This document shows positions 23,421 to 34,760 of a stretch of 64,000 bases of DNA, one piece after another. Numbering within the stretch: position 1 is the first letter of the stretch; each line of letters begins with the position of its first letter. Position numbers and translations under genes: made by a program. The DNA is taken from the NCBI GenBank assembly GCA_028023455.1, contig JAQFVV010001074.1:53074-117073 (forward strand). The letters are read 5' to 3'. The DNA comes from Epiperipatus broadwayi. Its lineage: Eukaryota > Onychophora > Udeonychophora > Euonychophora > Peripatidae. Below the pieces are notes generated by a model. That model saw nothing but the letters and a program-made list of their open reading frames with translations. It was not told where the DNA came from and did not search any database.

Positions 23421-23456
23421 AGTGATATATTTATGATAAAATTATTATAGATATTA
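23292..23456 (+). repeat. 165-bp flank, left copy
   Basis: LINE sequence from TATATATTATTTTAATTAAA through the tail to GATATTA. It recurs at 30533-30694 on the other side of the LTR retrotransposon, nearly identical, where a 4-6 bp target duplication would be expected. Confidence 0.8.
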
Positions 23457-23459
23457 TAA

Positions 23460-25244
23460 TGTGATGATCACACATACTGTGATCATACATTTCATATATA
23501 TATATCGCATAATATTAAATGTGAGTTTTATATGTAAATTAATACATAGAAATTTGATAATAAACGTAGGAAAGAAAAGACATTTATTTTAAGATAGTGT
23601 CAATTAAAAAATCAAAATGGTGTAGTTGAGGAATGCAATTAAAAGCAAAATCAATTATAGTAATTAAAGAAAGTGAAAGTCATCTTTTTAAAAAAATTTA
23701 AGATTAGTAAAGTTAAGGGAATATTAAAATAGGATCATCGAAAATGATGATCAAGTCTTAAAGGGAAAAGTAAATAAAAAGGGGGTTAATGATTGTAGAA
23801 TTAGCAATCATAAAATTCGATCGTTGGTATAAATAAAATAAATAGATTTATAAAAAAGATAAAGATCGTCTTTTTAAACTACACATTGGGACATCTGAAA
23901 TATATGTATAGCTATGTAAAGGAAAGAAAGATAGTGTGTAAATAAGAAAATTATTTTATGAAAAAAGAAATGGAAAAGTAACAAAAAACAAATATTATGG
24001 AAGTAAAAGAAAAAAAAAAAGAAAAACAAGAAAGAAAATTTATGTATTTTATGAGAGAAAGTAAAATAAAGGTGTGAAATGTAATTAATGACATTCCAAT
24101 GAACAATAAAAAAAGATAAGAAAAGGATTCTGGGACAAGACAGTAAGAAGTTGTGAAGGAAAGGAGCCATGTTTAGTTCTTCTTGAGAGTATGCTGAGCT
24201 GAAATACAGAGTAGTTTGAGAGCTGTGTTTTTTTTATATATGAACAAAATGTACCAAGAATTTGAAGCATCGAGAATGCAGGGGTAAGGGCCTCAAACAG
24301 ATGCCAGTTGATCCATGCCCACCTCGGTGTAATGTCATCTCACCCATGAAGTAATAGTAGAGATAGTGCCTGCCTGATGGTTCACTTCCCTGTCATTGAA
24401 GCCGCAAAGAATATGACAGAAGTAAGCTGCGTGAAGGAATCTGAGCTGGATCCCAAGCATTTCCATCTCTTCAAAAGAAGTGGAATAATCCACATGATGG
24501 TTAACTAATTAGTCGTTCAAGTCCAGAAAACCTAGGTAATTAAACTTTAAATATATCATGCGTGTATACACTTTTTTAAAATGGCCACAGCAATTAAAAT
24601 CCAATTGCAACTGTAAATATTAGTAAATCAAATAATTAGTAGTTTTCTTTATCCAATAATACGTGGAGAAAGGGACTCCAAGCTCTAGAATATCTCTATA
24701 TAAATTAAGAACAATTATCATTCAGGGTGAAGGGTTAAATTAAATATAATCTGTATTTCTGTATTATTTTAATGATTCCTTATTTTATGTTTAAATATTA
24801 TATCTTTAGTGTGTATTTAATGTATTGTATAAAAAAGTATTTATTAATGAATAGCTCTTTACGTCTTGTCTTTCTTTCTCCAGCATACTAATTAGAATGA
24901 TATTCCGTAAGGCTTATTAAATATTAAGTAGACATTAATTCTAGCCAAAGGTACACGTGTCAATCTAGTACAGTAACATTAAATCTCATAAATTTTATAA
25001 ATATTTCAAGCGCTGGGTTGTTTTATTAATCATTCTTATGAATGGAGTATCCAGCAGCCAAGGAGCATCTGATCGGGAAAAATAATACTGGAATATTACA
25101 TTGGTAATCCCAGTGTTCGGTCAGGAATATAGACTTAAATAATTAGTCTATATTGGCTTCTTGCTTGACGTGACAGTTGTGTCGAGTAAAAAGTTTAAAG
25201 TTAGAAATTTTATTATTACGAGACAAAACTTAAATTCTGTTACA
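23460..25244 (+). repeat. 5' LTR
   Basis: 1785 bp, TG...CA. Contains no ORF of interest; the internal AT-rich open frames on the minus strand are incidental. Compared with the 3' LTR it has the doubled phrase CACATACTGTGATCATAC near its start and lacks a ~40 bp segment at about 28935-28975. By eye the two LTRs are very similar, so the insertion is relatively young. Confidence 0.85.
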
Positions 25245-25247
25245 TTT

Positions 25248-25268
25248 TGGCAGCCAGTCCGGGATCGA
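25248..25268 (+). promoter_or_regulatory. Primer-binding-site-like sequence
   Basis: Three bases after the LTR end is TGGCAGCCAGTCCGGGATCG. Its complement ends in CCA and places CCCGG where a tRNA T-stem 3' strand would be, with CGAT of the T-loop next to it, so it fits the 3' end of a tRNA over about 20 bases. GTCCGGGAT is also found in tRNA-Pro-type sites. Which tRNA is used cannot be decided here. Confidence 0.55.
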
Positions 25269-25537
25269 TTTGCTGTACGAGTATTAGTCACGTGTCGGGT
25301 AGAATTTTGTTAAAAATAAATAAATTTTTTTTTGCTCATATACAAATTAATTCAAAAAAATTAACTTGGTGAGAAGCGAGGATGAGAGGGAGAGTTTTTT
25401 CTTTGCTTTATAGTTCGTTATCTGTTTCAAAGTCACATGTGTAGAAGAAAGAGAAGGGAAGGGGGATAAATTAACTGTGTGAAAAGCTCTTGAAAGTTTT
25501 TGGTTATATTTACTGTTAAGGTTTAAAAAAAAAAAAG

Positions 25538-25890
25538 TTATCGATAAGTCATAAATATAGTGAGATAACGTATAGCAATGAAATCCAAATAAATTATATA
25601 CATGTCTTATATAACGACTGAATCTATATGTTATCTTTACGTAATTGCAGTCAAATAAAGAGAAATTATTGAAATCTAATATAAATTGGGAATAGATTTT
25701 TTTTTTTTTTTAAATTTTTTTATCGATAAGTCATAAATATAGTGAGATAAAGTATATCAGTGAAATCAAAATAAATCATATACGTGTCTTATTTAAAACA
25801 GTCGTAGTGGGATAAAAATTATTGATAAATCCTAAATATAATGAAATATATTAGTCAAACCAAATAAACTATATATGTGTGTTATTGTAA
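25538..25890 (+). repeat. Imperfect direct repeats in the gag leader
   Basis: The phrase TTATCGATAAGTCATAAATA occurs at about 25538 and 25730, and in diverged form at about 25819, each followed by a GAAATC(A/C)AAATAAA-type block. They lie between the primer site and gag, where packaging or translation signals sit in retroelements. Confidence 0.65.
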
Positions 25891-26166
25891 GGCATTGTAA
25901 TAGAATAAAGTTATCGAGAAATTATATACGTAGTAGAGTAGAGGGTAATAGTCGAGAAAATAGACAGATCAGGGGTAGGAAACAAATCTAAGGCAGGTAG
26001 GCAAAGAATCTGAGCAGGTGTGGTTGGGATTAGCTGGCGTACCAAATGCCAATCGTAAAAGAAAGGAATTAAATTAGCAAATTGAATAAAAGGGTAAAGG
26101 ATGAAAGAGAATCAGTATAGTGGCAATATATAATAAGAATTATTTCATAAACATAAAAGCATATTC

Positions 26167-27393
26167 ATGCATACGAGAGCAAAAACAAAGATGGATGCCC
26201 AAAGTGACGGAGAGGGGAGTATTAGTAGTGAAAAACAAACTGAAGATTTGAGTAATGATAGGGAAATGGAAGATAGTAACAAATACAAAAAGGGATGTAA
26301 TGTAGAATTCCATGACATGATGAGAATGTTAAAGGATATAATAGAAAATCAGCGACAATTTGTTAGAGAAATAGATGTGAGAGAGAAGCAAAGGGATGAA
26401 GCGAACAAGAAAATGCTGGAAGAGTTACGTGAACAAATAACTGAGACCATCAATCAAAAAATTGAAGAATTACGTGACAATTTTAGACAAACCACTTGTC
26501 AATTGGTGATCACAAATAAAAGATTGGATAGCAAAGCTGAGTTACTTGAGAAATTTGAGCAACAAATTATGGAAAAGTGGAATAGTGCAGCGCAAGAGAT
26601 CAGAGGGAAAATAAATGAAAAGGTGACTGATGTGGAAGATAGAGTAGAAGTAGTATGCCAGGAAATAGAGGATTTCAAAGTAGAACAGGAGGAGAAAATT
26701 GCAGTGTTAAAGGAGAAAAATGAAAGAGGGATAAAAGAGTTACGACTAGACATAAATCAGCTAGCAGTAGCAATAAAGAAATTAGGGTCAAGAGTAGAGG
26801 CAAGGGAGAGTGAATTAGAAAATATGATAGGGATGAAAGAAATTAATAATGATAAGCAGAAAAACATCAACGAATGCGTGCCAGTAAGTAACTGTAATCT
26901 TATCAGTAACAACTTGGCTACAGTTAATCAATTTTTGAGAATACGGGTTTTCTCTGGTCATCTAGGGGAGAATCCCATGGAGCACCTTAACAGTTTGGAA
27001 AGATATTTTATGTTGAATAAACTAGATGAAGAAGCCATGATTGCCATCGCATGCAGCCATTTGAAGAGTGCTTCACAAGCATGGTGGGACTCATTGTTCA
27101 TAAAACCAACAATGTTTATCGGATATAAGGCAGCTTTGCTCACCAGTTGCTGGAGTGAGGAACTCCAAGAAAATCTGTGGCATGAGATCTCACAAAATAA
27201 ATGGAGACCAGGAGAGCCATTTTCTTTATTTTTTCATCGACAGGTGGCGAAACTATGTGCACTAACAGCTAATCCTCTGTCAGAGAAACAAATTATTAGG
27301 ATCATCAGACATAATTTTCCAGACAATTTCGAGCAGATGCTTATTGGCACTGAGAGACAAACTGTCAAACAAGTCACTGAACTCCTCATTTGA
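26167..27393 (+). CDS. gag: Retrotransposon Gag (408 aa)
   Basis: Structural protein expected to form the particle around element RNA. Residues about 1-45 are polar and charged. Residues about 50-240 are a long heptad-like charged helix region (many LEEL, KIEELR, EKFEQQI repeats), predicted coiled coil. Residues about 255-405 resemble a Ty3/gypsy capsid: RVFSGHLGENPMEHL (260-274), ALKSA-type SHLKSASQAWWD with paired tryptophans at 306-307, then FHRQVAKLCALTANPLSEKQ and IIRHNFPDNFEQML. No CCHC zinc knuckle is seen. The first ATG (26167) is used because no in-frame upstream start is evident. The frame stops at 27393, but gag-like sequence appears to go on in another frame. Composition is less AT-rich than the flanks, as expected for selected coding sequence. 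Confidence 0.8.
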   Translation: MHTRAKTKMDAQSDGEGSISSEKQTEDLSNDREMEDSNKYKKGCNVEFHDMMRMLKDIIENQRQFVREIDVREKQRDEANKKMLEELREQITETINQKIEELRDNFRQTTCQLVITNKRLDSKAELLEKFEQQIMEKWNSAAQEIRGKINEKVTDVEDRVEVVCQEIEDFKVEQEEKIAVLKEKNERGIKELRLDINQLAVAIKKLGSRVEARESELENMIGMKEINNDKQKNINECVPVSNCNLISNNLATVNQFLRIRVFSGHLGENPMEHLNSLERYFMLNKLDEEAMIAIACSHLKSASQAWWDSLFIKPTMFIGYKAALLTSCWSEELQENLWHEISQNKWRPGEPFSLFFHRQVAKLCALTANPLSEKQIIRIIRHNFPDNFEQMLIGTERQTVKQVTELLI

Positions 27394-27640
27394 CAGCACA
27401 AGACCTAACAATAAAGTTGACGATCAGGAATTCAAAAAACTGATTAAAGATCCGGTGGTAGATGGGGGGCAATCTAACCAGCAACGATACTACTGGGAAA
27501 GCAAGGAGAGATTTTCTGATAGAAATAAAGTGTCCAGACTGATGGAGAGATATTCAGATGGAAATTATCCGAAAGAACACAGAACTTTAGTAGACATAGA
27601 GATAGTAGTCCATTGCCCAGCACCAGTGGATATATGTTGA
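27394..27640 (+). pseudogene. Gag C-terminal extension in a shifted frame
   Basis: The overlapping frame open from 27344 continues as SSFDSTRPNNKVDDQEF, then a glutamine/arginine-rich segment and a stop after CPAPVDIC. It looks like the original C-terminal tail of Gag, cut off by a one- or two-base shift near 27390. A programmed frameshift is possible in principle, but there is no pol to reach. A lone CPAPVDIC is not a zinc knuckle. Confidence 0.5.
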
Positions 27641-28724
27641 ACAAAAGGAGTAATAAAGAACCTCCAGATAAAAACTAATTTAAAAGAAATCGAACACGAT
27701 GGATCTGTCAACTTGACTGAATATTAACGGCCTTGAATTTCGAGAATGGAGAATGACTTATAAAATGTAATAAAAAACAAACAAACAACAAGACAGGAAA
27801 AATAAAATAGAATAATAACTGAAGTTTACTATGTCTATATCAACCATTAGTATAATAAAACCCTTCTCATAAGACTGCCATTGTGATAGCCAAAATAATT
27901 TTAATTTTAATGTATGATCTGTAAGTCTGCAAATGCAGCTAGAAATAATAAAAAAATGGAAAAAAGGAAAGAGGATGGAACAATAAACATCCAAGCTTAT
28001 TAAAGGGATAATTACTACATAATAAAATAAAATAAATAATAGTAGTAAAGTTAAGTGTTAAGTGTCAAGGATACATGGTTAAGGTTCTGGATGGATGCAT
28101 ATGTGTGTGGGGGAGGATTATGTTGGATCGCATCTGAGCTGGATTAAGCCGTCTCTGCGTATGATGTAAATATGCAGATGAGTATGTGCGTTAAGTTTTA
28201 AATAATGTAGCATCAGTAAGAATCCTGGGCTTATTATCTGTGTGGGACAGAAGCTCCCAGTTTATTACAAACTCAATATGAATGAGTACATCAAGAATTC
28301 GGAGAATCAAGAATTTAAAGAAATAATAATTTGTTTTTTATTAATAATGTAGCATCAGTAAGAATCCTGGGCTCATTATCTTTGCGGGACAAAAAAAAAT
28401 TTTCCCACTTTATTAGGAATTACATTGAGAATAAAAATATAAAGAATGAAGAATTTCATGTTTTTATTAAGTTGAACAAATAGTAAAAATATCATGCCAT
28501 TCACAGAGTTCAGACCCTATATGAATGTCGGTGTGTGTTAAAGTCTTCTGTAGAGATTAAAGTGTTTTGATTAGCACAGATTGATTGGATTGAATATGTA
28601 TAGCTGTTGCCTAGTTGTCTCTCCATGACTATCTCACCTAAGAAATTTAAATATTAAGAATTAAAATGGCCTTCACATCAGAGTTCACTAGATTTTAATT
28701 CTTGAAAATTAGAGAGTGGTATAA
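27641..28724. other. Non-coding 3' interior of the LTR element
   Basis: No pol motif in any frame. A direct repeat (AATAATGTAGCATCAGTAAG at 28201 and 28343, each followed by AATCCTGGGCT) of about 140 bp spacing is present. The last bases before the 3' LTR (GAAAATTAGAGAGTGG, about 28704-28719) are the only polypurine-tract candidate. Confidence 0.6.
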
Positions 28725-30531
28725 TGTGATGATCACATATGTGTACATTTCATATATACATCGCATAATATTAAATGTGAGTTTTATATGTAAATTAATA
28801 CATATAAATTGGATAATAAACGTAGGAAAGAAAAGAAATTTATTTTAAGATAGTGTCAATTAAAAAATCAAAATGGTGTAGGTGAGAAATGCAATTAAAA
28901 GCAGAATCAATTATAGTAATTAAAGAAAGTGAAGGAAGGTAAGTGAACAAGATTCTTATCTTTCACCTTCCAAAGTCAACTTTTTAAAAAATTTAAGAAT
29001 AGTAAAGTTAAGGGAATATTAAAATAGGATCATCGAAGTTCATGATTAAGTCTTAAAGGGAAAAGTAAATAAAAAGGGGGTTAATGATTGTAGAATTAAC
29101 AATCATAAAATTTGATCTTGGTATAAATACAATAAATAGATTTATAAAAAAGATAAAGATCGTCTCTTTAAACTACACATTGGGACATCTGAAATATATG
29201 TATAGCTATGTAAAGGAAAGAAAGATAATGTGTGAATAAGAAAATTATTTTATGAAAAAAGAAATGGAAAAGTAACAAAAAACAAATATCATGGAAGTAA
29301 AATAAAAAAAAAAAGAAAAAACAAGAAGAAAATTTATGTATTTTATGAGAGAAAGTAAAATAAAGGTGTGAAATGTAATTAATGACATTTCAATGAACAA
29401 TAAAAGAAGATAAAAGGATTCTGGGACAAGACAGTAAGAAGTTGTGAAGAAAAGGAGCCATGTTTTAGTTCTTGAGAGTCTGCTGAGCTGAAATACAGAT
29501 TAGTTTGAGAGCTGTGTTTTTTTTATATATGAACAAAATGTACCAAGAATTTGAAGCATCGAGAATGCAGGCATAAGGGCCTCAAACGGATGCCAGTTGA
29601 TCCATGCCCGCCTCGGGTGTAATGTCATCTCACCCATGAAGTAATAGTAGAGATAGCACCTATCTGGTGGTTCACCTTCCCTGTCATTGAAGCCGCAAAG
29701 AATACGACAGAAGTAAGCTGCATGAAGGAATCCGAGCTGGATCCCAAGCATTTCCATCTCCCCAAAAGAAGTGGAATAATTCACATGATGGTTAACTAAT
29801 TAGTTGTCCAAGTCCAAAAAACCTAGGTAATTAAACTTTAAATATATCATGCATGTATACACTTTCTTAAAATGGCCACAGAAATTAAAATGCAATTGCA
29901 ATGGTAAATATTAGTAAATCAAATAATTAGTAGTTTTCTTTATCCAATAATACATGGAGAAATGGACTCCAAGCTCTAGAATACCTATATATAAATTAAG
30001 AACAATTATCATTCAGGGTGAAGGGTTAAATTAAATATAATCTGTATTTCTGTATTATTTTAATGATTCCTTATTTTATGTTTAAATATTATATCTTTAG
30101 TGTGTATTTAATGTATTGTATAAAAAAGTATTTATTAATAAATAGCTCTTTACGTCTCGTCTTTCTTTCTCCACCATACTAATTAGAATGATATACCCGT
30201 AAGGTTTATTAAATATTAAGTAGACATTAATTCTAGCCAAAGGTACACATGTCAATCTAGTACAGTAACATTAAATCTCGTAAATTTTATAAATATTTCA
30301 AGTGCGGGGTTGTTTTATTAATCATTCTTATGAATGGAGTATCCAGCAGCCAAGGAGCGTCTGATCGGGAAAAATAATACTGGAATATTACATTGGTAAT
30401 CCCAGTGTTCGATCAGGAATATAGACTTAAATAATTCGTCTATATTGGCTTCTTGCTTGATGTGACAGTTGTGTCGAGTAAAAAGTTAAAGTTAGAATCT
30501 TCATTATGAGACGAAATGTAAATCTGTTACA
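28725..30531 (+). repeat. 3' LTR
   Basis: 1807 bp direct repeat of 23460-25244 with the same TGTGATGATCAC start and CTGTTACA end. It holds an extra ~40 bp near 28935-28975 that is partly self-complementary (GGAAGGT...ACCTTCC). Confidence 0.85.
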
Positions 30532-30532
30532 C

Positions 30533-30694
30533 TATATATTATTTTAATTAAATATTAGATATTTCTAGTTATTATTTTTATGTGCATTTTGTAATTGACC
30601 ACTGGTTGTTGTTTTGCACTTTAAATAAAAATGAATTCAATTATTATTATTATTATTAAGTGATGTATTTATGATAAAATTATTATAGATATTA
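30533..30694 (+). repeat. 165-bp flank, right copy
   Basis: Near-identical to 23292-23456. It carries the end of one LINE monomer, the (ATT)n tail and the start of the next, after which the array continues normally. Confidence 0.8.
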
Positions 30695-31679
30695 GCAAAT
30701 ATGTAGCCCAAATCCAATACATCAATTGAAAACAATCTTATGATCATCTCTGATCATATTGCTCATGCTATAGAAGATCAGAGCAGGCTTTGGGTCATTT
30801 ATTTTATCTAAGGTATTTGATAAAATTGATTGTAATGTTCTCTGGACAAATTATATAATTTAGGCCTTTCAAAATTATGTTAAATGGTTTGAATCATTCA
30901 TATATTACAGAACCACTTTTGTTAAATATAATTATGTCTTCACTCAATCTCAAGGATTGTATAAAATATTCTCACCTTCTTTGTTATGCTGATGATTAAA
31001 ATTTGCAGATAAATTAATTCTCTTTTTCTGTTTGCTCTTTGCTGAAAAACAATATAATTAATTTTACTACATGGTTTATTAATTAACATAATTTTGATTA
31101 TTGTCGCCTATTTTAAAAATAAAACATTTTACAATTCCTCTATTCCATTCATAATCTTAAAATCATTTCTAAAAATAATTAGAAATATCTTGGTATTACT
31201 TTTTCTAATAATGCCTTCTTCCGGCGTATTTAAAATAATGGGTATCATATATAGACAAGATGAAATATTTCATTACTCAACAAAATATAATCTTTTCTTC
31301 TCATTCATTCTTCTGATCTAAAGTGTTAGATATTTGGCTCAGTTATCTGAAAATCCTTACATTAAAAATGGTACTCAAAAAATACAGTCTATATTTGTCA
31401 AACACTATAAATATAATCATTTTCCTGACCGTTTTAACATTTCATTGATACAATGCAAAGAACAAAAATCAGAGACATTATACATTTATACACGATCTTC
31501 TTCAAATTTACAATTACCTCAGATTTACTTTCAAAAATAGTATCCAGTTCTTTACCTTATTATACTAGCTAACATAAATCTCTAAATCTAATTCATTGTC
31601 ATTTCAGATGATCTTAAGCTTTCTTCCATAATTTGTATAATCAACATATACAATAAGGATTTTATGAATAATAATGTAC
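30658..31679 (+). pseudogene. LINE monomer 3, left part
   Basis: Monomer start, motif A region (KVFDKIDCNVL-like), YADD region decayed, then the IIRNILVLLF and QIFGSVI-type C-terminal blocks and KYNHFPDRFNISLIQCKEQKSE (open frames at 31094-31321 and 31334-31540 are pieces of it). Broken at 31680 by solo LTR 2. Confidence 0.75.
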
Positions 31680-33303
31680 TGTAACAGAATGGGGATGAAG
31701 GTGGGATGATGACAAGTTACCAAAACTTAATAAACAAAATATTTCAATTAAAATGATTTAATATAAAATAATGAGCAATATCAAAAAATATATAAGTAAT
31801 TTTATATATTCTAAGAGAGCATAAGATCATAGGATCTCTGTGAGATCAGCCCAATCAGATCAGAAGAGATCAGTTAGTTAACAAGTTAGAGCAACGATTA
31901 ACTATATATCAACTAGCATTATCAATAAATAAAAGTAAGTAATACTCAAAACAGCCATTCATCAACATGAATGATTAGCAATCAAAAATAAACCAATAAA
32001 TCTAAATTAATACAATAAATCAATGTGACTGGATTTGAAATGGGTCACTGTAAGCCAGATTAACTATTGAGTCTTTGCCAGCTTGGGCAATTATTTAACA
32101 TAATTTGGATGCACCATTTTAAGTGCTAATTCATCAGAATACACAACCTTAAAAACATAAACAATAATGCTGGGATTTTAAAATATGCTAATCATCATCA
32201 ATGCTCTGGCCACTTAGTGGCATTAATGCATTGGCCAACTATAAACATAAATTCTAAGAAGACTAAACTAAAATACAATGTAGTGCATGGGCTTTGAATC
32301 TGGATGCACATAAACAAAAATATATATGCCCCTTATTCTATATAGCTGTTATGCACAAATCTAGCTCAGGAAGCAAGAACTCTAATTTATTACTGTAATC
32401 ATGAGGGAAGTAAATAAATAAATTGGCTTTTCCTCCCTCTGAGGAAAATGGAAATAGAAATAAAACACTTATCTAACAATAATATATAATATACATGTAA
32501 AATCAGAACAAAGTTCATATCTCAAACTATATACTCATCAATTTTTTTAGAGACCTGACAGACATCTGACAGTTAACAGAATGAATAGTGATCTGCAATT
32601 TTGAGATAGATAAAGAATTCCACCATTGGACTATAAGTACACAATGCACTATAAACACCAAGAGATCTATCTCAATTGAGACACTATAAGCTACTACAAC
32701 CCATGATAAAGATAATGCAAAAATCTTTGCAAAGCCCTCTCCCATGCCCTATTTCCTTGAGACTTATGGATTGAGAAATACAAACTATGCCTTGCTCCTT
32801 TTCTTTGAAGACTTAGAGACTGGAATCATGGCAGGACTACATTATCTGCACTGTGATAAACAATATGAAATCAGAAAATGAGTTGGAGCAAATAGCCAAG
32901 ATAGAACACCCTTCAGAGTTGCATGAAAACATTGCATCCTCAAGCCAATGACAAAAATTCCCATCCATCATAAAAACTGAAAATACAGCTAAACACACTT
33001 CAACAATCAAACATCCAATCCAATCTCCAACATCATAAATTTTCTATTTAACTTTAAACATGAACCTCTTTAAATATATATAAAAACTATTATTTTATAA
33101 TTTATAATCAATACGCTTGTCATCTATTTCACAGTAATATTTTTAATTAATTCTGCATAAAATGCATATTTTTTTCTTTCTCAGTTGTAGTTGAGATAAA
33201 GTTGATAAATTTTAAAGTGATGATCACTAGTACATGATCATCAGCCCCATGTTGGCCATCATTTATAACAGGATGGAAAATAAGAGTGGCCATTATCTCC
33301 TCA
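31680..33303 (-). mobile_element. Solo LTR 2 (Ty3/gypsy-like family), minus strand
   Basis: On the minus strand it would run from TGAGGAGATAATGG (33303) to CCATTCTGTTACA (31680), the same TTCTGTTACA terminus as the gag-bearing element's LTRs, with TG/CA ends. It interrupts LINE monomer 3, which is short of about 27 bases at the junction, so no target duplication is visible. A GATGATCACTAGTACATGAT motif near its start recalls TGTGATGATCAC of the other LTRs. Length about 1.62 kb; the 33303 boundary is less certain than 31680. Confidence 0.5.
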
Positions 33304-33511
33304 AAGCTTTAAAAGTAAAATACAGTTTATGATCTTATTCCCCAAACCACTTACCAGGATTTTATTTTTAATTTATTTTTTGTTTTCTTCATATCTATAT
33401 ATTATTTTCTTCAATTATTAGATTTTGCTACTTGTTATTTTAATGTGAATTCTGAAATTGACCATTGTTTGCTGTTTTTCGTTTTAAACAAAATTGAAAT
33501 ATTATTGTTAT
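33304..33511 (+). pseudogene. LINE monomer 3, right part
   Basis: Resumes at AAAGTAAAATACAGTTTATG and runs to the end phrase and a short (ATT)n tail. Confidence 0.7.
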
Positions 33512-34760
33512 TGAGTGAAGTATTTATGATAAAATTATTATAGATATTAGCAAATTTCTAGCCCCCAATCAACACATCTTACTGAATAAATCAATTGAAA
33601 TCAATCTCATGATCAACTCTGATCATGCTATAAATATCAGAGCAGGCTTCATGTTATTTATTTTGATATGCCTAAGGTGTTTGACAAAATTGATCATAAT
33701 ATTCTCTCAGCAAATTATATAATTTAGGGCTTTCAAAATCATGTTAAATGGTTTGAATTCAGACATTACTGAACTGCTATTTTAAATATAATCATATCTT
33801 CAGTTGATCTTAAGGATAGTATAAAATATCCCCATCTTCATTATTATGTTAATGACCAAATGTTTTAGATGAATTAATTCTTTTCTGATTGTTTTTTAGT
33901 GCATAAGAATATAATTAATTTTACCACATGGTGTATTAATAAAATAATTTGGATTAACAAAGACAAATGCTCTATTATTTACTACTATAAAAAATCTAAA
34001 ATTTTACAATTTTTCTATTTCATTCATGATTTTTACATCATTTCCAAAAATAATCAAAAAGAACTTGAAATTAATTTTTCCAATAATGTCACTGTCCAAC
34101 TTCATCTTAATAAAATAGTAAATAGTGTATTTAAAATAATGGGCATCATACATTTTCAAGGTAAAACAGTTCATCAATCAAATAAACTTTTTCTCTCATT
34201 GATTCTTCTGAACTCAGACTTTGGATATTATCAGGAACTTCACACTAAAGAGATATTTAAAAAATACAATCTGTAGTTGCCAAATACTCTAAATATAATC
34301 ATTTTCCTGACAGTTTTACCATTTTGTTGAGGCAAAGAAAAAAAATGAGACATTACATATTTATATATGATCATCTATAAATTTACAATTACCTGAGATT
34401 TAATTTCAAAAATATTCTCCAATCTCTCTCATGATTATATTAGATTTCAGACCTCTAAATCCAATTCCTTGTCATTTAGATGCTCATAGGTTTTCTCCCA
34501 TAATTTATACAATCAGCACATACAATAAGGATTTTATGAAAAATAATATACTTCATCTTGATTTCAATCAATTCCACAAAGCCCTAAAACTAAAATACAA
34601 TTTATTTATCGTATTGTTCAAAACAATTGCCATGACTTTATCTTTAAATTTTTTTTTCTTCATATCTATATATTATTTTAATCAACTATTCCATTTTTCT
34701 AGTTATTATTTTTATATGTGCATTCTGAAATTGACCACTGATTATTGTTTTTCACTTTAA
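33512..34760 (+). pseudogene. LINE monomer 4
   Basis: Complete unit of about 1.25 kb. The open frame 33899-34276 shows the C-terminal RT part (NIINFTTWCINKIIWINKDK, then KSKILQFFYFIHDF, NNQKELEINFSNN, then VFKIMGIIHFQGK). 34431-34760 holds the end domain (PCHLDAHRFSPIIYTIST). Motif A reads YFDMPKVFDKIDHNIL. No motif B between motifs A and C. Confidence 0.75.

Larger units (their letters stand above)
23460..30531 (+). mobile_element. Gag-only LTR retrotransposon (Ty3/gypsy-like), 7.07 kb
   Basis: Two long direct LTRs (1785 and 1807 bp) with TGTGATGATCAC starts and CTGTTACA ends enclose a 3.48 kb interior. The interior has a primer-binding-site-like sequence, a 408-codon gag frame and then about 1.1 kb without protease, RT, RNase H or integrase. 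A structure with long LTRs and gag alone matches the non-autonomous class called TR-GAG in plants, so mobilisation would need a partner. It lies in the LINE array at the junction of monomers 2 and 3, with a 165-bp flank duplication instead of a short target repeat. Confidence 0.8.

Noticed and set aside
23874-24170. 98-codon minus-strand frame inside the LTR
   Set aside because: Phe-rich product of a purine-rich tract; not shared as an open frame by the 3' LTR.
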